Assembly (NCBI RefSeq): GCF_001544315.1
Contig: NZ_BCQG01000001.1
Coordinates: forward strand, 1-64,000
Origin: Geobacillus jurassicus NBRC 107829
GTDB taxonomy: Bacteria > Bacillota > Bacilli > Bacillales > Anoxybacillaceae
Length of the DNA: 64,000 bases
Direction: 5' to 3'
Positions 7,635 to 17,310 of this stretch are shown in pieces. The notes under the pieces are model-generated. The model worked only from the letters and a program-made list of their open reading frames with translations, did no database searches and was not told the DNA's origin. Position numbers and translations under genes: made by a program. Every line of letters begins with the position of its first letter. The stretch's first letter is position 1.

Positions 7635-9976
7635 TTCAGTTCCACGATCGTCACCCCGGTGCCGCCTTCATTCGCCTCCCCGAATCGGAAGCTTTTCACC
7701 GCCCGGTGTTGTTTTAAAAACTGCTGCACTCCTTGGCGGATCGCGCCCGTCCCTTTGCCGTGAATGATCGAAACGCGCGGGTAGCCGGCGAGCACGGCAT
7801 CGTCCAAGTATTTCTCAAGCCGAATGAGGGCGTCTTCGTACCGCTCTCCGCGCAAATCGAGCTCCAAGCCGACGTGGGCGTCTTTTCCTTTCACCGTCGC
7901 AATCGGCGTCACTTCTTTCGCCGGCGCGCTGCCGATGTACTCCAAATCGCGCTCATGAATTTTCATTTTCAAAATGCCGAGCTGCACTTGCCATTCGTCG
8001 TCCGACACTTTTTCGATCAAATAGCCTTTTTGGTTGAGGCTCGTCACCTTCACTTCATCGCCCGGCTGGAACGCATGGCGCGCCGCGGCCTTTTTCCGCT
8101 TCTCCACTTTCGGCATAGCGGCGGTAAGCCGCTGCTTGGCGGCGATGAGCTCGTGTTCTTTCACTTCCGCCTGCTTTTCTTTTTGCAGGCGGCGCAGCTC
8201 GTGAATGATCCGCTTGGCTTCGCGTTCGGCGGCGCGGATGATGTCCTCTGCCTTTTGTGCCGCTTCGGCAAGCCGCTCTTCTTTTTCCTCTTCCAGCGCT
8301 TCGAGCTTTTGCTCCCACTCGGCGCGCAGCCGCTCCGCTTCCTCAAGCGCGGCGCGCGCCCGCGCTTCCTCTTCCTCCGCTTGCTTTTTGCTTCGTTCCA
8401 GCGACGCAATCATGTTTTCGACGTTATGGCTTTCCGCGCTCACTTGCGCTTTCGCCCGTTCGATGATGCGTTCATTAAGCCCAAGGCGGCGCGAAATATC
8501 AAAGGCGTTGCTGCGGCCGGGGATGCCGATCAACAGTTTATACGTCGGGCGGAGCGTTTCGGTGTCAAACTCGACGCTGGCATTCACGACGCCAGGGCGG
8601 TTGTAGCCGTACGCTTTCAACTCCGGATAATGCGTCGTCGCCACCGTCCGCGCTCCGCGCCCGTGCACTTCATCCAAGATGGCGATGGCGAGCGCCGCCC
8701 CTTCCTGCGGGTCGGTGCCAGCCCCAAGCTCGTCAAACAGCACAAGGCTTTCACCATCGACATGGCGCAAAATGTCAACGATATTGACCATATGGGACGA
8801 GAACGTGCTCAAGCTTTGTTCGATCGACTGCTCGTCGCCGATATCGGCGAAAACGGAACGGAACACCGCCGCTTCCGATCCGTCGGCCGCCGGGATGAAC
8901 AGCCCCGCTTGCGCCATGAGCGTCAACAAGCCGATCGTTTTCAACGCCACCGTTTTCCCGCCGGTGTTCGGCCCGGTGATGACGATCGTCGTATAGTCGC
9001 CGCCCAATTCAATATCATTGGGCACCGCCTTTTCTTGATCCAGCAGCGGATGGCGCGCCTGCAAAAAGCGGAGGTAACCGCAGCTGTTGACCGCTGGTTT
9101 TGTCGCCTGAATCCGGCGGGCGTATTTCGCCTTGGCGAACGCAAAATCAAGCGCCGCGAGCGCTTCGACCGCCCGCGCAAGCGGCTCGGCCTGCTCGGCG
9201 ACTTTTGCCGAAAGTTCGCGCAAAATGCGTTCGATTTCTTGCTTTTCTTTCGCCCGCGCTTCGCGGAGCGCATTGTTCAACTCGACGACCGCCTGCGGCT
9301 CAATAAACAGCGTCGCTCCGGACGCCGACTGGTCGTGGACGATGCCGCCATAGGCGCTGCGGTATTCTTGCTTGACCGGGATGACGTATCGGTCATTGCG
9401 GATCGTAATGATGGCGTCCGACAGCCGCTTTTGCGCCGCCGGCGAGCGAATGATGCTCTCAAGCTTCTCGCGGATGCGCGCTTCCACTGCCCGAATTTGC
9501 CCGCGCAGCGTGCGAAGGCGGTCGCTCGCTGCATCGAGCACCTCGCCATGGTCGTCAATCGAGCGGCGAATGTTCTCTTCAAGCGCCGGCACCTCGACGA
9601 GCTCATCGGCATAACCGGCTAGGCGCGCCAACCCGCCGTACTCTTCATGCACATCCATAATCAACCGTTTCATCTGCCGGCTTGCGGCCGCTGTCGCCGC
9701 CACTTCAAGCAGCTCTTGTGGGCTGAGCGCGCCGCCGATCGCTGCTCGTTTCAAATGCGGGCGGATGTCGACCACCCCGTCAAGCGGCGCATAGCCGCGC
9801 ATCCGCAAAACGGCGGCCGCTTCATCCGTCTCCTCAAGCCACGCCGCCACTTCCTCCAACCGAGGCGACGGTGCGAGAGCAGCGATTTTCTCGAGACCGA
9901 GCGCCGAGGACGCATGCTCAGCCAACTGCTCTTTCACTTTATCGAACTCCAAGGTGTGAAGCACTTTTTGTTGCAC
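7631..9976 (-). CDS. mutS2: Endonuclease MutS2 (ribosome rescue / recombination)
   Basis: MutS2 of 781 residues: N-terminal helical core, MutS-type ATPase with Walker [14 protein letters not shown] (near residue 325) and [17 protein letters not shown], a long charged coiled-coil KOW region, and a C-terminal Smr nuclease domain with [12 protein letters not shown] and the [12 protein letters not shown] motif. The family suppresses homologous recombination and splits collided ribosomes in Bacillus. I prefer the GTG start preceded by GGGGGT; an in-frame ATG 8 codons earlier overlaps the polX stop. Confidence 0.95.
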   Translation of the reverse strand: MQQKVLHTLEFDKVKEQLAEHASSALGLEKIAALAPSPRLEEVAAWLEETDEAAAVLRMRGYAPLDGVVDIRPHLKRAAIGGALSPQELLEVAATAAASRQMKRLIMDVHEEYGGLARLAGYADELVEVPALEENIRRSIDDHGEVLDAASDRLRTLRGQIRAVEARIREKLESIIRSPAAQKRLSDAIITIRNDRYVIPVKQEYRSAYGGIVHDQSASGATLFIEPQAVVELNNALREARAKEKQEIERILRELSAKVAEQAEPLARAVEALAALDFAFAKAKYARRIQATKPAVNSCGYLRFLQARHPLLDQEKAVPNDIELGGDYTTIVITGPNTGGKTVALKTIGLLTLMAQAGLFIPAADGSEAAVFRSVFADIGDEQSIEQSLSTFSSHMVNIVDILRHVDGESLVLFDELGAGTDPQEGAALAIAILDEVHGRGARTVATTHYPELKAYGYNRPGVVNASVEFDTETLRPTYKLLIGIPGRSNAFDISRRLGLNERIIERAKAQVSAESHNVENMIASLERSKKQAEEEEARARAALEEAERLRAEWEQKLEALEEEKEERLAEAAQKAEDIIRAAEREAKRIIHELRRLQKEKQAEVKEHELIAAKQRLTAAMPKVEKRKKAAARHAFQPGDEVKVTSLNQKGYLIEKVSDDEWQVQLGILKMKIHERDLEYIGSAPAKEVTPIATVKGKDAHVGLELDLRGERYEDALIRLEKYLDDAVLAGYPRVSIIHGKGTGAIRQGVQQFLKQHRAVKSFRFGEANEGGTGVTIVELK

Positions 9977-9996
9977 GTATCTGACCCCCAGCTGAT

Positions 9997-11721
9997 TCAT
10001 TTCTTTCGTTTGTCGCGCAAAAACTGTTGCAGCTTTTCAAGCGGCCATGTGTTGATGACCGTTTCCTTATGGATCCAACCTTTTCTTGCAGTCGCTGCGC
10101 CGATCGCCATATCCTCGAGCATGTCCAAATGGTGGGCGTCCGTGTTGATGGCAATGTACGCCCCCGCTTCCTGGGCTTTTTTCACGTAGGCCGCCGACAA
10201 ATCGAGCCGGTTTGGGTTGGCGTTTAACTCAAGTACTGTGTTCGTCTCCGCCGCCAGCTCGATCAACCGTTCGACGTCGACGTCATAGCCGTCGCGCTGG
10301 CCGATCAGCCGCCCGGTCGGATGAGCGATGACATCGACGTACGGGTGGCGAAGCGCCGCTTCAAGCCGTTTCATGATCGTCTCGCGCGGCTGTTTGAACG
10401 CAGAGTGAATGGCGGCGATGACAAAATCAAGCTCCTTGAGCACGTCATCGTCGTAATCGAGCGTCCCGTCCGGCAAAATATCCATCTCAACGCCGGCCAA
10501 AATCGTAAAATCCGAATAGCGCGCGTTCAGCCGTTCAATTTCCTCGCGCTGGCGCCGCAATCGGTCAGGCGTCAAGCCGTTGGCGACTTTCAAAAATTGC
10601 GAATGGTCGGTAATGGCGATATAGCGGTAGCCGCGGCGGCGACACGCTTCGGCGAGCTCCTCGAGCGAACACGCGCCGTCGCTCCATGCCGAATGCATAT
10701 GCAAGTCGCCTTGGATATCGTCAAAATGGACAAGTGGATCATCAGAAGAATATCGATCGACTTCCGTGCCATCTTCACGCAGCTCCGGCGGAATGTACGG
10801 CAGCCCGAAATGGGCGTAAAACGCCGCTTCATCACGGAATGTTTTCACTTCGCCTGTCGCTTCGTCTTCCACACCGTATTCGCTGATTTTCTCCCCGCGC
10901 TCTTTGGCGAGCTGGCGCATGCGCACGTTATGCTCCTTCGATCCGGTGAAATGATGAAGCGCGGTCGCAAACTCGTCCTCGCCGACGAGACGGAAATCAG
11001 CCGCGATTTCATCGTCATACTGAAAAAGAAGCGACACTTTCGTCTCCCCAGCGGCGAGCACCTCGCGGATGCGCTCAAAGCCGAGCAACCCGTCGCGCAC
11101 CTCGGCCGGACGGTCGGTGGCGATGACATAATCCAAATCTTTCACCGTTTCTTTTAAGCGCCGCAAGCTGCCGGCTCGCGAGAAGCGAATCACGCCATCA
11201 AGACAAGCGAGCTGGCGTTCAATGTCCGCCGCGATCGCGAGCACCCGGGCGAGCGGCAGCCGCTCGGGGCGTTTGCCCGCCTTTTCAATGGCCGCAAGCA
11301 GCTTTTCTTCCGTTTTCGCGCCAAAACCAGGAAGCGCCCGCACTTTTCCGGCCAAGCACGCTTCTTTCAACCCGTCCATATCGACAATGCCAAGCTCCTG
11401 ATGCAGCTTGGCGATTTTTTTGCCGCCAAGCCCCGGCAGTTTGAGCAAGGCAAGCAGCGTCTCTGGAACATCGCGTTTTAGCTCATTCAGCACCGACGAC
11501 GAGCCGCTCTTGATAAATTCAGTGATGATCGCCGCTGTGCTTTTGCCGATGCCAGGGATGGCGGTAAAGTCGCCGATTTCCGTCAGGCTTCGTTCATCCG
11601 TTTCCAATGCGCTTGCCGCCTTGCGGAAGGCGTTCACCTTAAACGGGTTTTCCCCTTTAATCTCCATATACAACGCAATTGTCTCAAGCAGGCGGATGAC
11701 CTCTTTTTTATGGACGCTCAT
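9997..11721 (-). CDS. polX: DNA polymerase X with PHP domain
   Basis: A 574-residue family X DNA polymerase for base-excision and gap-filling repair. N-terminal helix-hairpin-helix ([20 protein letters not shown], then [13 protein letters not shown]), the pol-beta palm with DLDYVIATD, and a C-terminal PHP 3'-5' exonuclease domain starting at [12 protein letters not shown] with [14 protein letters not shown] and INTDAHH. ATG is preceded by GGGAGGGACGGGG. It lies between cvpA and mutS2, as in B. subtilis (yshC). Confidence 0.95.
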   Translation of the reverse strand: MSVHKKEVIRLLETIALYMEIKGENPFKVNAFRKAASALETDERSLTEIGDFTAIPGIGKSTAAIITEFIKSGSSSVLNELKRDVPETLLALLKLPGLGGKKIAKLHQELGIVDMDGLKEACLAGKVRALPGFGAKTEEKLLAAIEKAGKRPERLPLARVLAIAADIERQLACLDGVIRFSRAGSLRRLKETVKDLDYVIATDRPAEVRDGLLGFERIREVLAAGETKVSLLFQYDDEIAADFRLVGEDEFATALHHFTGSKEHNVRMRQLAKERGEKISEYGVEDEATGEVKTFRDEAAFYAHFGLPYIPPELREDGTEVDRYSSDDPLVHFDDIQGDLHMHSAWSDGACSLEELAEACRRRGYRYIAITDHSQFLKVANGLTPDRLRRQREEIERLNARYSDFTILAGVEMDILPDGTLDYDDDVLKELDFVIAAIHSAFKQPRETIMKRLEAALRHPYVDVIAHPTGRLIGQRDGYDVDVERLIELAAETNTVLELNANPNRLDLSAAYVKKAQEAGAYIAINTDAHHLDMLEDMAIGAATARKGWIHKETVINTWPLEKLQQFLRDKRKK

Positions 11722-11762
11722 CCCCGTCCCTCCCTTTCCCGAAAAACCGCGGCCGCGCTCCG

Positions 11763-12302
11763 TCAAACGCGGCCATGAATCCACCAGTTGCCAAGCATCT
11801 CCGACAACACCGGCGTATGTTTCACAATCACGGTCGCCATGAGCGAACGCTGCAGCTGTTCTTGGACGCTGTCAATCGGCACGAGCGCACCGATATACAA
11901 AAGCAAAAAGACAAGCAAATACACTTCCGCAAATCCGAGCGCCGCCCCGGCCAAGCGGTTGACGCTGCGCAACAGCGGCAGCTGGGCGACGAAATCAAGC
12001 ATCGAGCCGATGATTTGGAGCACAATTTTGACGACAAAAAATAAGAGCGCAAACGAAATGGCGCGGTAATACGCATCATCTAAATGGGTGCTCTGAAACA
12101 GCAGCTTCATCGTCTCCGGATCGCCGAACGTCGGATATGGAATCCAAAGGCGCAATGTCGGTACAAGCCGCTCATAATACTTATAAGCAACGAAAAAGGC
12201 AATGAAAAACCCGGCCATATGAATGAATTGGAGAATAAAGCCGCGCTTGAGTCCGATCATCGCCCCCAGCAACAGGACAAACAGCAGCACGACATCAATC
12301 AT
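11763..12302 (-). CDS. CvpA family membrane protein
   Basis: A 179-residue CvpA-family protein (B. subtilis YshB) with four hydrophobic segments, beginning MIDVVLLFVLLLGAMIGLKRGF and containing the family motif LRSVNRLAGAALGFAEVYL. The exact role in Bacillus is unclear; E. coli CvpA is needed for colicin V production and envelope stress resistance. Its ATG overlaps the end of zapA, implying coupled translation. Confidence 0.88.
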   Translation of the reverse strand: MIDVVLLFVLLLGAMIGLKRGFILQFIHMAGFFIAFFVAYKYYERLVPTLRLWIPYPTFGDPETMKLLFQSTHLDDAYYRAISFALLFFVVKIVLQIIGSMLDFVAQLPLLRSVNRLAGAALGFAEVYLLVFLLLYIGALVPIDSVQEQLQRSLMATVIVKHTPVLSEMLGNWWIHGRV

Positions 12303-12570
12303 CGCGTCCCCCATCCTTCTCCTTCTTCAGCTGTTCACGAAGCCTGTTGTATTCTTCCTTTAACTTCAAATACTCACTGGCAATATTGACGGCCGTCAAA
12401 ACGGCCAGCTTCGGCACATCGAGCATCGGATTTTTCTCACTGAATTCATGCATTTTATCGTCAACGAACGCGGCCACGAGCCGGATATGGGCCGGGCTTT
12501 CCGTGCCGACGATCGTATAGTCTTGACCATAGATGCGGACGCTCACCCGCGTTTTTGGCTGCCCAGTCAA
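12295..12570 (-). CDS. zapA: Cell-division protein ZapA
   Basis: ZapA bundles FtsZ protofilaments at the division ring. The 91-residue protein has the core TRVSVRIYGQDYTIVGTES, the conserved DVPKLAVLTAVNIASEYLKL and a C-terminal coiled coil. I start at TTG, 6 bases after GGGGGA, which gives the usual family N-terminus; an upstream ATG 13 codons earlier lacks a ribosome-binding site. First gene of the zapA-cvpA-polX-mutS2-yshE operon and divergent from rnhC. Confidence 0.9.
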   Translation of the reverse strand: MTGQPKTRVSVRIYGQDYTIVGTESPAHIRLVAAFVDDKMHEFSEKNPMLDVPKLAVLTAVNIASEYLKLKEEYNRLREQLKKEKDGGRDD

Positions 12571-12620
12571 ACTATTTCCCCCATTTCGCAAAATCCTACT
12601 GTTTATCATATCATGAATGC

Positions 12621-12629
12621 TGGTATAAT
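12621..12629 (+). promoter_or_regulatory. Probable rnhC promoter
   Basis: TGGTATAAT forms an extended -10 about 53 bases before the rnhC TTG start. The -35 region is weak. The divergent minus-strand TATGAT at 12605-12610 could serve zapA. Confidence 0.5.
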
Positions 12630-12681
12630 GGAAAGATGCGACACAAACGGATCTAAAAGAGGATAAAGGAGAGAGCGAACG

Positions 12682-13635
12682 TTGTCAAACTATGTGATTC
12701 ACGCGGATCCACAGTTGCTTAATGCGCTGCGCGCCCACTACCAAGACGCCTTATCCGACCGGCTTCCGGCCGGAGCTTTATTCGCCGTCAAGCGCCCGGA
12801 TGTCGTGATCACCGCCTACCGCTCGGGGAAAGTGCTGTTTCAAGGGAAAGCAGCGGAGCAAGAAGCAGCAAAATGGATGGGGAAGAGGGGGGCTGATCCA
12901 GGCAAACGACAGGAGAGAGAGACCGCCTCGCCCCCATTGGAACATAGGCTCGAGAAGCTTTCTGCGATCGGTTCGGATGAAGTCGGCACCGGAGACTATT
13001 TCGGCCCGATCGTCGTCGCCGCCGCCTACGTTGATCGGTCGCATATCGCCAAAATCGCGGCGCTTGGCGTTAAAGATTCGAAGCAACTAACGGACGAGGC
13101 GATCAACAAAATCGCCCCCACCATCATGAAAACGGCGCCTTTAGCTGTCACCGTGCTTGATAACGCGGAATACAACCGCTGGCAGCGAAGCGGCATGCCG
13201 CAGACGAAAATGAAGGCGCTGCTTCATAACCGGACGCTCACCAAGCTGCTCGACGAAATCGCGCCTATCGAACCGGAAGCAATCATTATCGATCAATTTT
13301 TAGAACGTGACTCGTATTTCCGCTACCTCGCAGGGGAAGCGCGCATCGTAAGCGAGCGGGTGCATTGCCTGCCGAAAGCAGAAAGCGTGCACGTGGCGGT
13401 CGCCGCCGCCTCGATCATCGCCCGCTATGTGTTTTTAGAAGAGATGGAGCGATTATCCCGCACCGTCGGCCTTTTGCTCCCGAAAGGCGCCGGCGCCATC
13501 GTTGACGAAGCCGCGGCCCGGATCATCCGCGAGCGAGGGGAAGAGATGCTTGAGACGTGCGCCAAGCTTCATTTTGCCAATACGAAAAAGGCGCTTGACA
13601 TCGCCAAGCATGGAAGAAACATCGGAGAGAAGTGA
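12682..13635 (+). CDS. rnhC: Ribonuclease HIII
   Basis: RNase HIII cleaves the RNA strand of RNA-DNA hybrids. The 317-residue protein has an N-terminal TBP-like substrate-binding domain (about residues 1-85) and the catalytic domain starting GSDEVGTGDYFGPIVVAAAY, with the acidic pair of the type 2 active site, LGVKDSKQL and KAESVHVAVAAASIIARY. It starts at TTG after AAAGGAGAG. Length agrees with characterised Geobacillus RNase HIII. It overlaps the following Rpn remnant by four bases. Confidence 0.95.
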   Translation: MSNYVIHADPQLLNALRAHYQDALSDRLPAGALFAVKRPDVVITAYRSGKVLFQGKAAEQEAAKWMGKRGADPGKRQERETASPPLEHRLEKLSAIGSDEVGTGDYFGPIVVAAAYVDRSHIAKIAALGVKDSKQLTDEAINKIAPTIMKTAPLAVTVLDNAEYNRWQRSGMPQTKMKALLHNRTLTKLLDEIAPIEPEAIIIDQFLERDSYFRYLAGEARIVSERVHCLPKAESVHVAVAAASIIARYVFLEEMERLSRTVGLLLPKGAGAIVDEAAARIIRERGEEMLETCAKLHFANTKKALDIAKHGRNIGEK

Positions 13636-14045
13636 AGCAATCGCCGGAATGGCCGTGGCTGACGATGTTGTCGGCGGTGGACAGCCGAACAAAACGGATG
13701 GATGAAGAGATGTTTCGCGAATTGGAGGGAATCGCGATGACCGAGCAAGAGATTTTAGAAGCGTTAGAAGAATGGCAAAGTTTAAGCGTCGACCCTGAAA
13801 ACCGCTACGCCTACGAAATGCGGCTCAAATGGCTCCTTGACCAACTCTCCAACATTCGTAGCAGTCGGGAGGAAGGACGGCAAGAGGGGTTAAAAGAGGG
13901 ATTGAAAGAAGGGCTGAAAAAAGGAAGAGAAGAAGGAATCAAAGAAACGATCCGAAAAATGAGCGAAAAAGGAATGAGCATAGCACACATTGCGAATATT
14001 CTCGACATGACGGAAGAAGACGTGCGAGAACGGTTGGGCGACTAG
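13632..14045 (+). pseudogene. C-terminal remnant of an Rpn-family (PD-(D/E)XK) transposase/nuclease
   Basis: This 137-residue frame resembles only the C-terminal third of Rpn recombination-promoting nucleases: a helical region (LTMLSAVDSRTKRMDEEMF, then ALEEWQSLSVDPENRYAYEM) followed by the EEGRQEGLKEGLKEGLKKGR repeat tract and a small HTH-like end (MSIAHIANILDMTEEDVRERL). The nuclease domain with its D-ExK motif is missing. It opens with GTG fused to the rnhC stop, without its own ribosome-binding site, so I read it as a truncated insertion remnant. Confidence 0.65.
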
Positions 14046-14066
14046 TCTTGTTGGTTTTCAAAGAAA

Positions 14067-14097
14067 TACCCTTGCGAATAGGCAAGGGTTTGTGTTA
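14067..14097 (+). terminator. Terminator after rnhC / Rpn remnant
   Basis: ACCCTTGC pairs with GCAAGGGT around GAATAG, followed by TTTGTGTT. Confidence 0.75.
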
Positions 14098-14266
14098 TGC
14101 CTCATACTTTTCGCGCTTTTTTCTTTCGCCACGGTCTTGTATGAAGAAATGATAGAAACGAAAACCGGCGCCATCGCTTGAAAACACGCTGCATATGATC
14201 GTATTCCATGATTTTTCGCTACTCCAAAAGACCCGTTAGTTACTCTTTTTGGGCATCTTTTTCCCG

Positions 14267-15234
14267 TCATCGATGCCCAACGATTGGATGAGGCACATAC
14301 GGCTCTTCCAAATAAGCCATTTCTTCCGGCGTCAACGAAACGGACAGCGCGCCGACCGCATCTTCGACATGGGACAACGATCGGCGCGGTGGACCGGTTC
14401 TTTATGCAGCAGTCAGGCTAGTGCGATTTGCGCGCGCTTCACGCCGTGTTTTTCGGCAAGCTCGGCGACGCGTTCAATAATCACCCGATCCGCTTCGGCC
14501 GTGGCGTCGTATTTCGACCATTGGATTTGGTCGGTTTCCGAACGATGCGTCTTTTCCGACGCATCGCGCGTCAATCTCCCTGACGCCAACGAGCTGTACG
14601 GGATCACGGCGATGTTTTCTTCTTTGCAAAGCGGCAACATTTCCCGCTCTTCCTCACGGTAAATGAGATTGTAATGATTCTGCATCGACACAAATTTCGT
14701 CCACCCGTGTTTTTCCGCTGTATAGTTGGCCTTCAAAAACTGCCATGCATACATCGAAGAGGCGCCGATGTACAGCGCTTTTCCCGCTTTCACCACATCG
14801 TGCAACGCTTCCATCGTTTCCTCAATGGGCGTATCGTAATCCCAACGATGAATTTGATACAGGTCGACATAATCGGTGCCCAGCCGTTTCAAACTTTTGT
14901 CAATCTCACTCATGATGGCCTTTCGAGACAGCCCTTTCCGATTTGGTCCTTCGTGCGCAGAGAAATACACTTTAGTGGCGATGACAATTTCATCTCGATT
15001 GGCATAGTCCTTCAAAGCCCGTCCTAAAATTTCCTCACTCGTTCCGTCGGAATACACATTGGCCGTATCAAAAAAGTTAATCCCTAATTCAAGCGCTTTT
15101 TTGATGATCGGACGGCTTTTCTCCTCATCAAGCACCCATGGATGAATCCAGCGATCGGCGATGCCAAAACTCATGCAGCCAAGGCAAATGCGCGAAACGT
15201 CCAAACCGGTGTTTCCGAGCTTTACATATTCCAT
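14267..15234 (-). pseudogene. Aldo/keto reductase, broken near the C-terminus
   Basis: The first 273 codons encode a normal NADPH-dependent aldo/keto reductase: MEYVKLGNTGLDVSRICLGC, catalytic FFDTANVYSDGTSEE (Asp, Tyr), ATKVYF (Lys) and DLYQIHRWDYDTPIEET (His). The frame then stops at TGA where the family has Trp (IALA-W-LLHKEP). Past the stop LLHKEPV continues, and after a frameshift and small deletion the family C-terminus SHVEDAVGALSVSLTPEEM...PHPIVGHR is legible up to 14267. So a nonsense change plus indel removed about 50 residues. The ATG follows AAAGAGAGGAACGATCAC. Residual activity is doubtful. Confidence 0.85.
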
Positions 15235-15607
15235 GTGATCGTTCCTCTCTTTCCAGTGGCTTTTTTATTTTTTCAGACTGAGCGAATCTCCGCCATCGGC
15301 TCTCACAAGGCAGATAGACTCTTTGCTTTTTTGCAAACGTTTTCTAAAAACAGTGAAGACCCGACGAGCGAGAATCTTGTAAGGACTGCGCGATCATGCC
15401 ATCTGTCCGCTTTTTCCTTTCCGCTCGCCTGTCGATCCCTCGCATGCCCGCCCTTCAAGATCGTGTGTCAACGACGCCTGTAAGACTCCATCTTCACGAA
15501 AAAATCAATATTGATTCATTAATCAACATATGTTAATAATGATAAAAAAGCACTTATTCTGTTCGGATACATAAGTCAGAACGAATAACAAAGGAGAGAG
15601 TGCAATC
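15235..15607. other. Divergent intergenic region with palindromic operator candidates
   Basis: No gene is visible in these 373 bases. On the plus strand TTGATT (15511-15516), 17 bases and TAATAA (15534-15539) form a plausible tetR promoter. TTGATTCATTAATCAA is a perfect 6-bp-arm inverted repeat over its -35, and TTATTCTGTTC...GAACGAATAA (15554-15588) is a second, imperfect inverted repeat. Both could be TetR operators, by inference. Confidence 0.5.
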
Positions 15608-16156
15608 ATGGCCAAAATCGACCGCCGCATTCTGAAAAGCCAAGAAGCCATCAAAAAAGCGGTCGTCGAACTAATGGCGGAAAAACCGTTTGACGACATT
15701 ACAATCCAAGAGATCGCCGACCGGGCGAATGTGAATAGAGGAACGATTTATCTCCACTACACCGATAAATATGATTTATTGGACAAGCTGATCGAAGAAC
15801 ATATGGACAACTTGCGGCAGCTTTGCCGCGAAGCTTCCGACTTGACGTTTGAGGAAGGGAATTACATCTGGTACGAGTATTTTGAACGCCATCGTCTATT
15901 TTTCTCGACGATGTTATCGAGCAAAGGCGCCCCTCACTTCCGCAATCGGTTTTTACAGCTGGTGATCGAGGAATTCAAGCCGGAAGTCGACACGTCAAGC
16001 GGAAAAAACGAAGGGCTCGACGAAGACGTCGTCTTGCAATTTTTCGCCTCCGCCGTCGTCGGGATCGTCGAATGGTGGTTCAAACAAGGCATGCCGCTGC
16101 CGGCGCGCGTCATCGCCGAGCAGACGGGGCGGCTGTTGGACCGCAATTTTGATTAA
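15608..16156 (+). CDS. TetR/AcrR family transcriptional regulator
   Basis: A 182-residue TetR regulator with helix-turn-helix ITIQEIADRANVNRGTIYLH at about residues 31-50, followed by YTDKYDLLDKLIEEHMD and a C-terminal ligand domain ending FFASAVVGIVEWWFKQGMPL. The ATG follows AAAGGAGAGAG. It is divergent from the broken aldo/keto reductase and close to DUF2255, cupin and DJ-1 genes, so a role in electrophile or aldehyde stress is a guess. The ligand is unknown. Confidence 0.88.
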   Translation: MAKIDRRILKSQEAIKKAVVELMAEKPFDDITIQEIADRANVNRGTIYLHYTDKYDLLDKLIEEHMDNLRQLCREASDLTFEEGNYIWYEYFERHRLFFSTMLSSKGAPHFRNRFLQLVIEEFKPEVDTSSGKNEGLDEDVVLQFFASAVVGIVEWWFKQGMPLPARVIAEQTGRLLDRNFD

Positions 16157-16186
16157 GGCGCTACTCCGTCAAAATTTTAAATAACA

Positions 16187-16236
16187 AAAACCGTCATCGA
16201 CGCCAGTCAGGAGGTTGGCGATCGGTGACGGTTTTC
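16187..16236. terminator. Bidirectional terminator between tetR and the DUF2255 gene
   Basis: AAAACCGTCA...CGCCA pairs with TGGCG...TGACGGTTTT with A- and T-rich flanks on both sides, so it can stop both converging transcripts. Confidence 0.8.
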
Positions 16237-16253
16237 GTTTGGAAGAGAACTTC

Positions 16254-16625
16254 TCACCGAGGAATGATTTTCACCGTCGCCGCACGGGCGCGGCTGCTGA
16301 TCATGGGAGCAAGATACGGACTTCCTTTGTACTTTTCCCGGTACGCGTCATCGATCAAGTCGTTGATCGGCCCGTCGACCGGTTCAAACGCGACTTCCTT
16401 CATCATGCCGGCTACGGTAATCCGCCCCTCTTTCTGTTTGACGGCCGCCTGATACCAACTGGAGCGTTGTCCGTTGTAGGCGCGCACATAAAGGGAATCA
16501 CCGACGACCACCGACCAGATCCACGTCGGCGTCCCGTACGTTTTGCCGTCTTCACGGAACGGCGAAATGTGAAGATCATCAGCCGCGGCGATTCGGCGCA
16601 GCTCTTCGTCCGACCATCCGGCCAT
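16254..16625 (-). CDS. DUF2255 family protein
   Basis: A 123-residue DUF2255 protein: WSDEELRRIAAADDLHISPF, the GTPTWIWSVVVGDSLYVRAYNG core and the end YLAPMISSRARAATVKIIPR. The fold resembles split-barrel flavin-binding proteins, but function is not established. ATG follows AGGAGGG. It starts 10 bases after the cupin gene's stop and is probably co-transcribed with it. Confidence 0.85.
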   Translation of the reverse strand: MAGWSDEELRRIAAADDLHISPFREDGKTYGTPTWIWSVVVGDSLYVRAYNGQRSSWYQAAVKQKEGRITVAGMMKEVAFEPVDGPINDLIDDAYREKYKGSPYLAPMISSRARAATVKIIPR

Positions 16626-16635
16626 GTTTTCCCTC

Positions 16636-17049
16636 CTATTCATCCCGGCGATACTGTTCATCGCTCACTTTTTCGAGCCATTCGACCCCTTTGCCGTCCG
16701 CTACCCCTGTTAAGGCGATATGGGTCATCGCCGTCGTCGGCGTCGCGCCATGCCAATGTTTGACGCCCGGCGGAAACCAAACGACATCCCCCGCCCGAAT
16801 TTCCCGAATCGGGCCGCCCCATTCCTGCACCCAACCGACGCCATACGTCACGATCAATCTCTGCCCGGTCGGATGGGTGTGCCATGCGGTGCGCGCCCCA
16901 GGTTCAAACGTGACGTACGCCGCTGAGTATGGGGCGAATTCGTTTTCTTGAAAGAGCGGATCGACGCGGACGTTTCCGGTAAAATACTCTTCCTGCCCTT
17001 TCGCCGACGGCTGGGCGCCGTTGCGGACGATCTCGATGGTTTCTCCCAT
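16636..17049 (-). CDS. Cupin-domain protein (mandelonitrile-lyase/decarboxylase-associated type)
   Basis: A 137-residue single-domain cupin. Metal ligands are visible in AWHTHPTGQ (two His, Gln) and VKHWHGA (His). The sequence [10 protein letters not shown]...[13 protein letters not shown] is typical of the small cupins often found beside carboxymuconolactone-decarboxylase-like and aldo/keto reductase genes. Substrate is unknown. ATG follows AAAGGAGAG. It forms an operon with the DUF2255 gene. Confidence 0.88.
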   Translation of the reverse strand: MGETIEIVRNGAQPSAKGQEEYFTGNVRVDPLFQENEFAPYSAAYVTFEPGARTAWHTHPTGQRLIVTYGVGWVQEWGGPIREIRAGDVVWFPPGVKHWHGATPTTAMTHIALTGVADGKGVEWLEKVSDEQYRRDE

Positions 17050-17202
17050 TCTCGTTCTCTCCTTTCCGTTATAACTCGGGCGGCAAGCCCGAAATGGCCT
17101 GTCATTCCTCAATGATTTTGACGCCCGGCAACAAAAATCATCAACATTTGTTTATTATAATAACAAAGTTCAAATTCCAATCAATTGTGAAATCAAAGCG
17201 AT

Positions 17203-17220
17203 TTGTTGATTAATGAACAA
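17203..17220. promoter_or_regulatory. 18-bp palindrome sharing a 14-mer with the tetR upstream region
   Basis: TTGTTGATTAATGAACAA is palindromic apart from one symmetric G/G pair. Its complement contains TTCATTAATCAACA, which also occurs at 15515-15528 upstream of tetR. It lies about 155 bases before the cupin start. A TATAAT at 17154-17159 (minus strand) may be the cupin -10. Confidence 0.5.
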
Positions 17221-17239
17221 CAATTGGAAAATCGTTCAA

Positions 17240-17282
17240 AAAACAAAAACAAGACGCTACCTCTCTTTTGGCGCGTCTTGTT
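17240..17282 (-). terminator. Terminator of the DJ-1 family gene
   Basis: ACAAGACGC pairs with GCGTCTTGT; on the minus strand the stem is followed by TTTTTGTTTTTTG. Confidence 0.82.
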
Positions 17283-17310
17283 ATGGATAAACGAGTTCAG
17301 CTGATATTGT

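Noticed and set aside
8205-8606. Open frames on the plus strand across mutS2, polX and other long minus-strand genes
   Set aside because: They are antisense to genes with clear domains, follow the GC-rich codon pattern of the real frame, lack ribosome-binding sites and have low-complexity products.
13880-13960. Repeated AAAGAGGG-type units as a possible CRISPR or VNTR
   Set aside because: The units are short, in frame and encode the EGLKEG repeats of the Rpn tail; there are no spacers.
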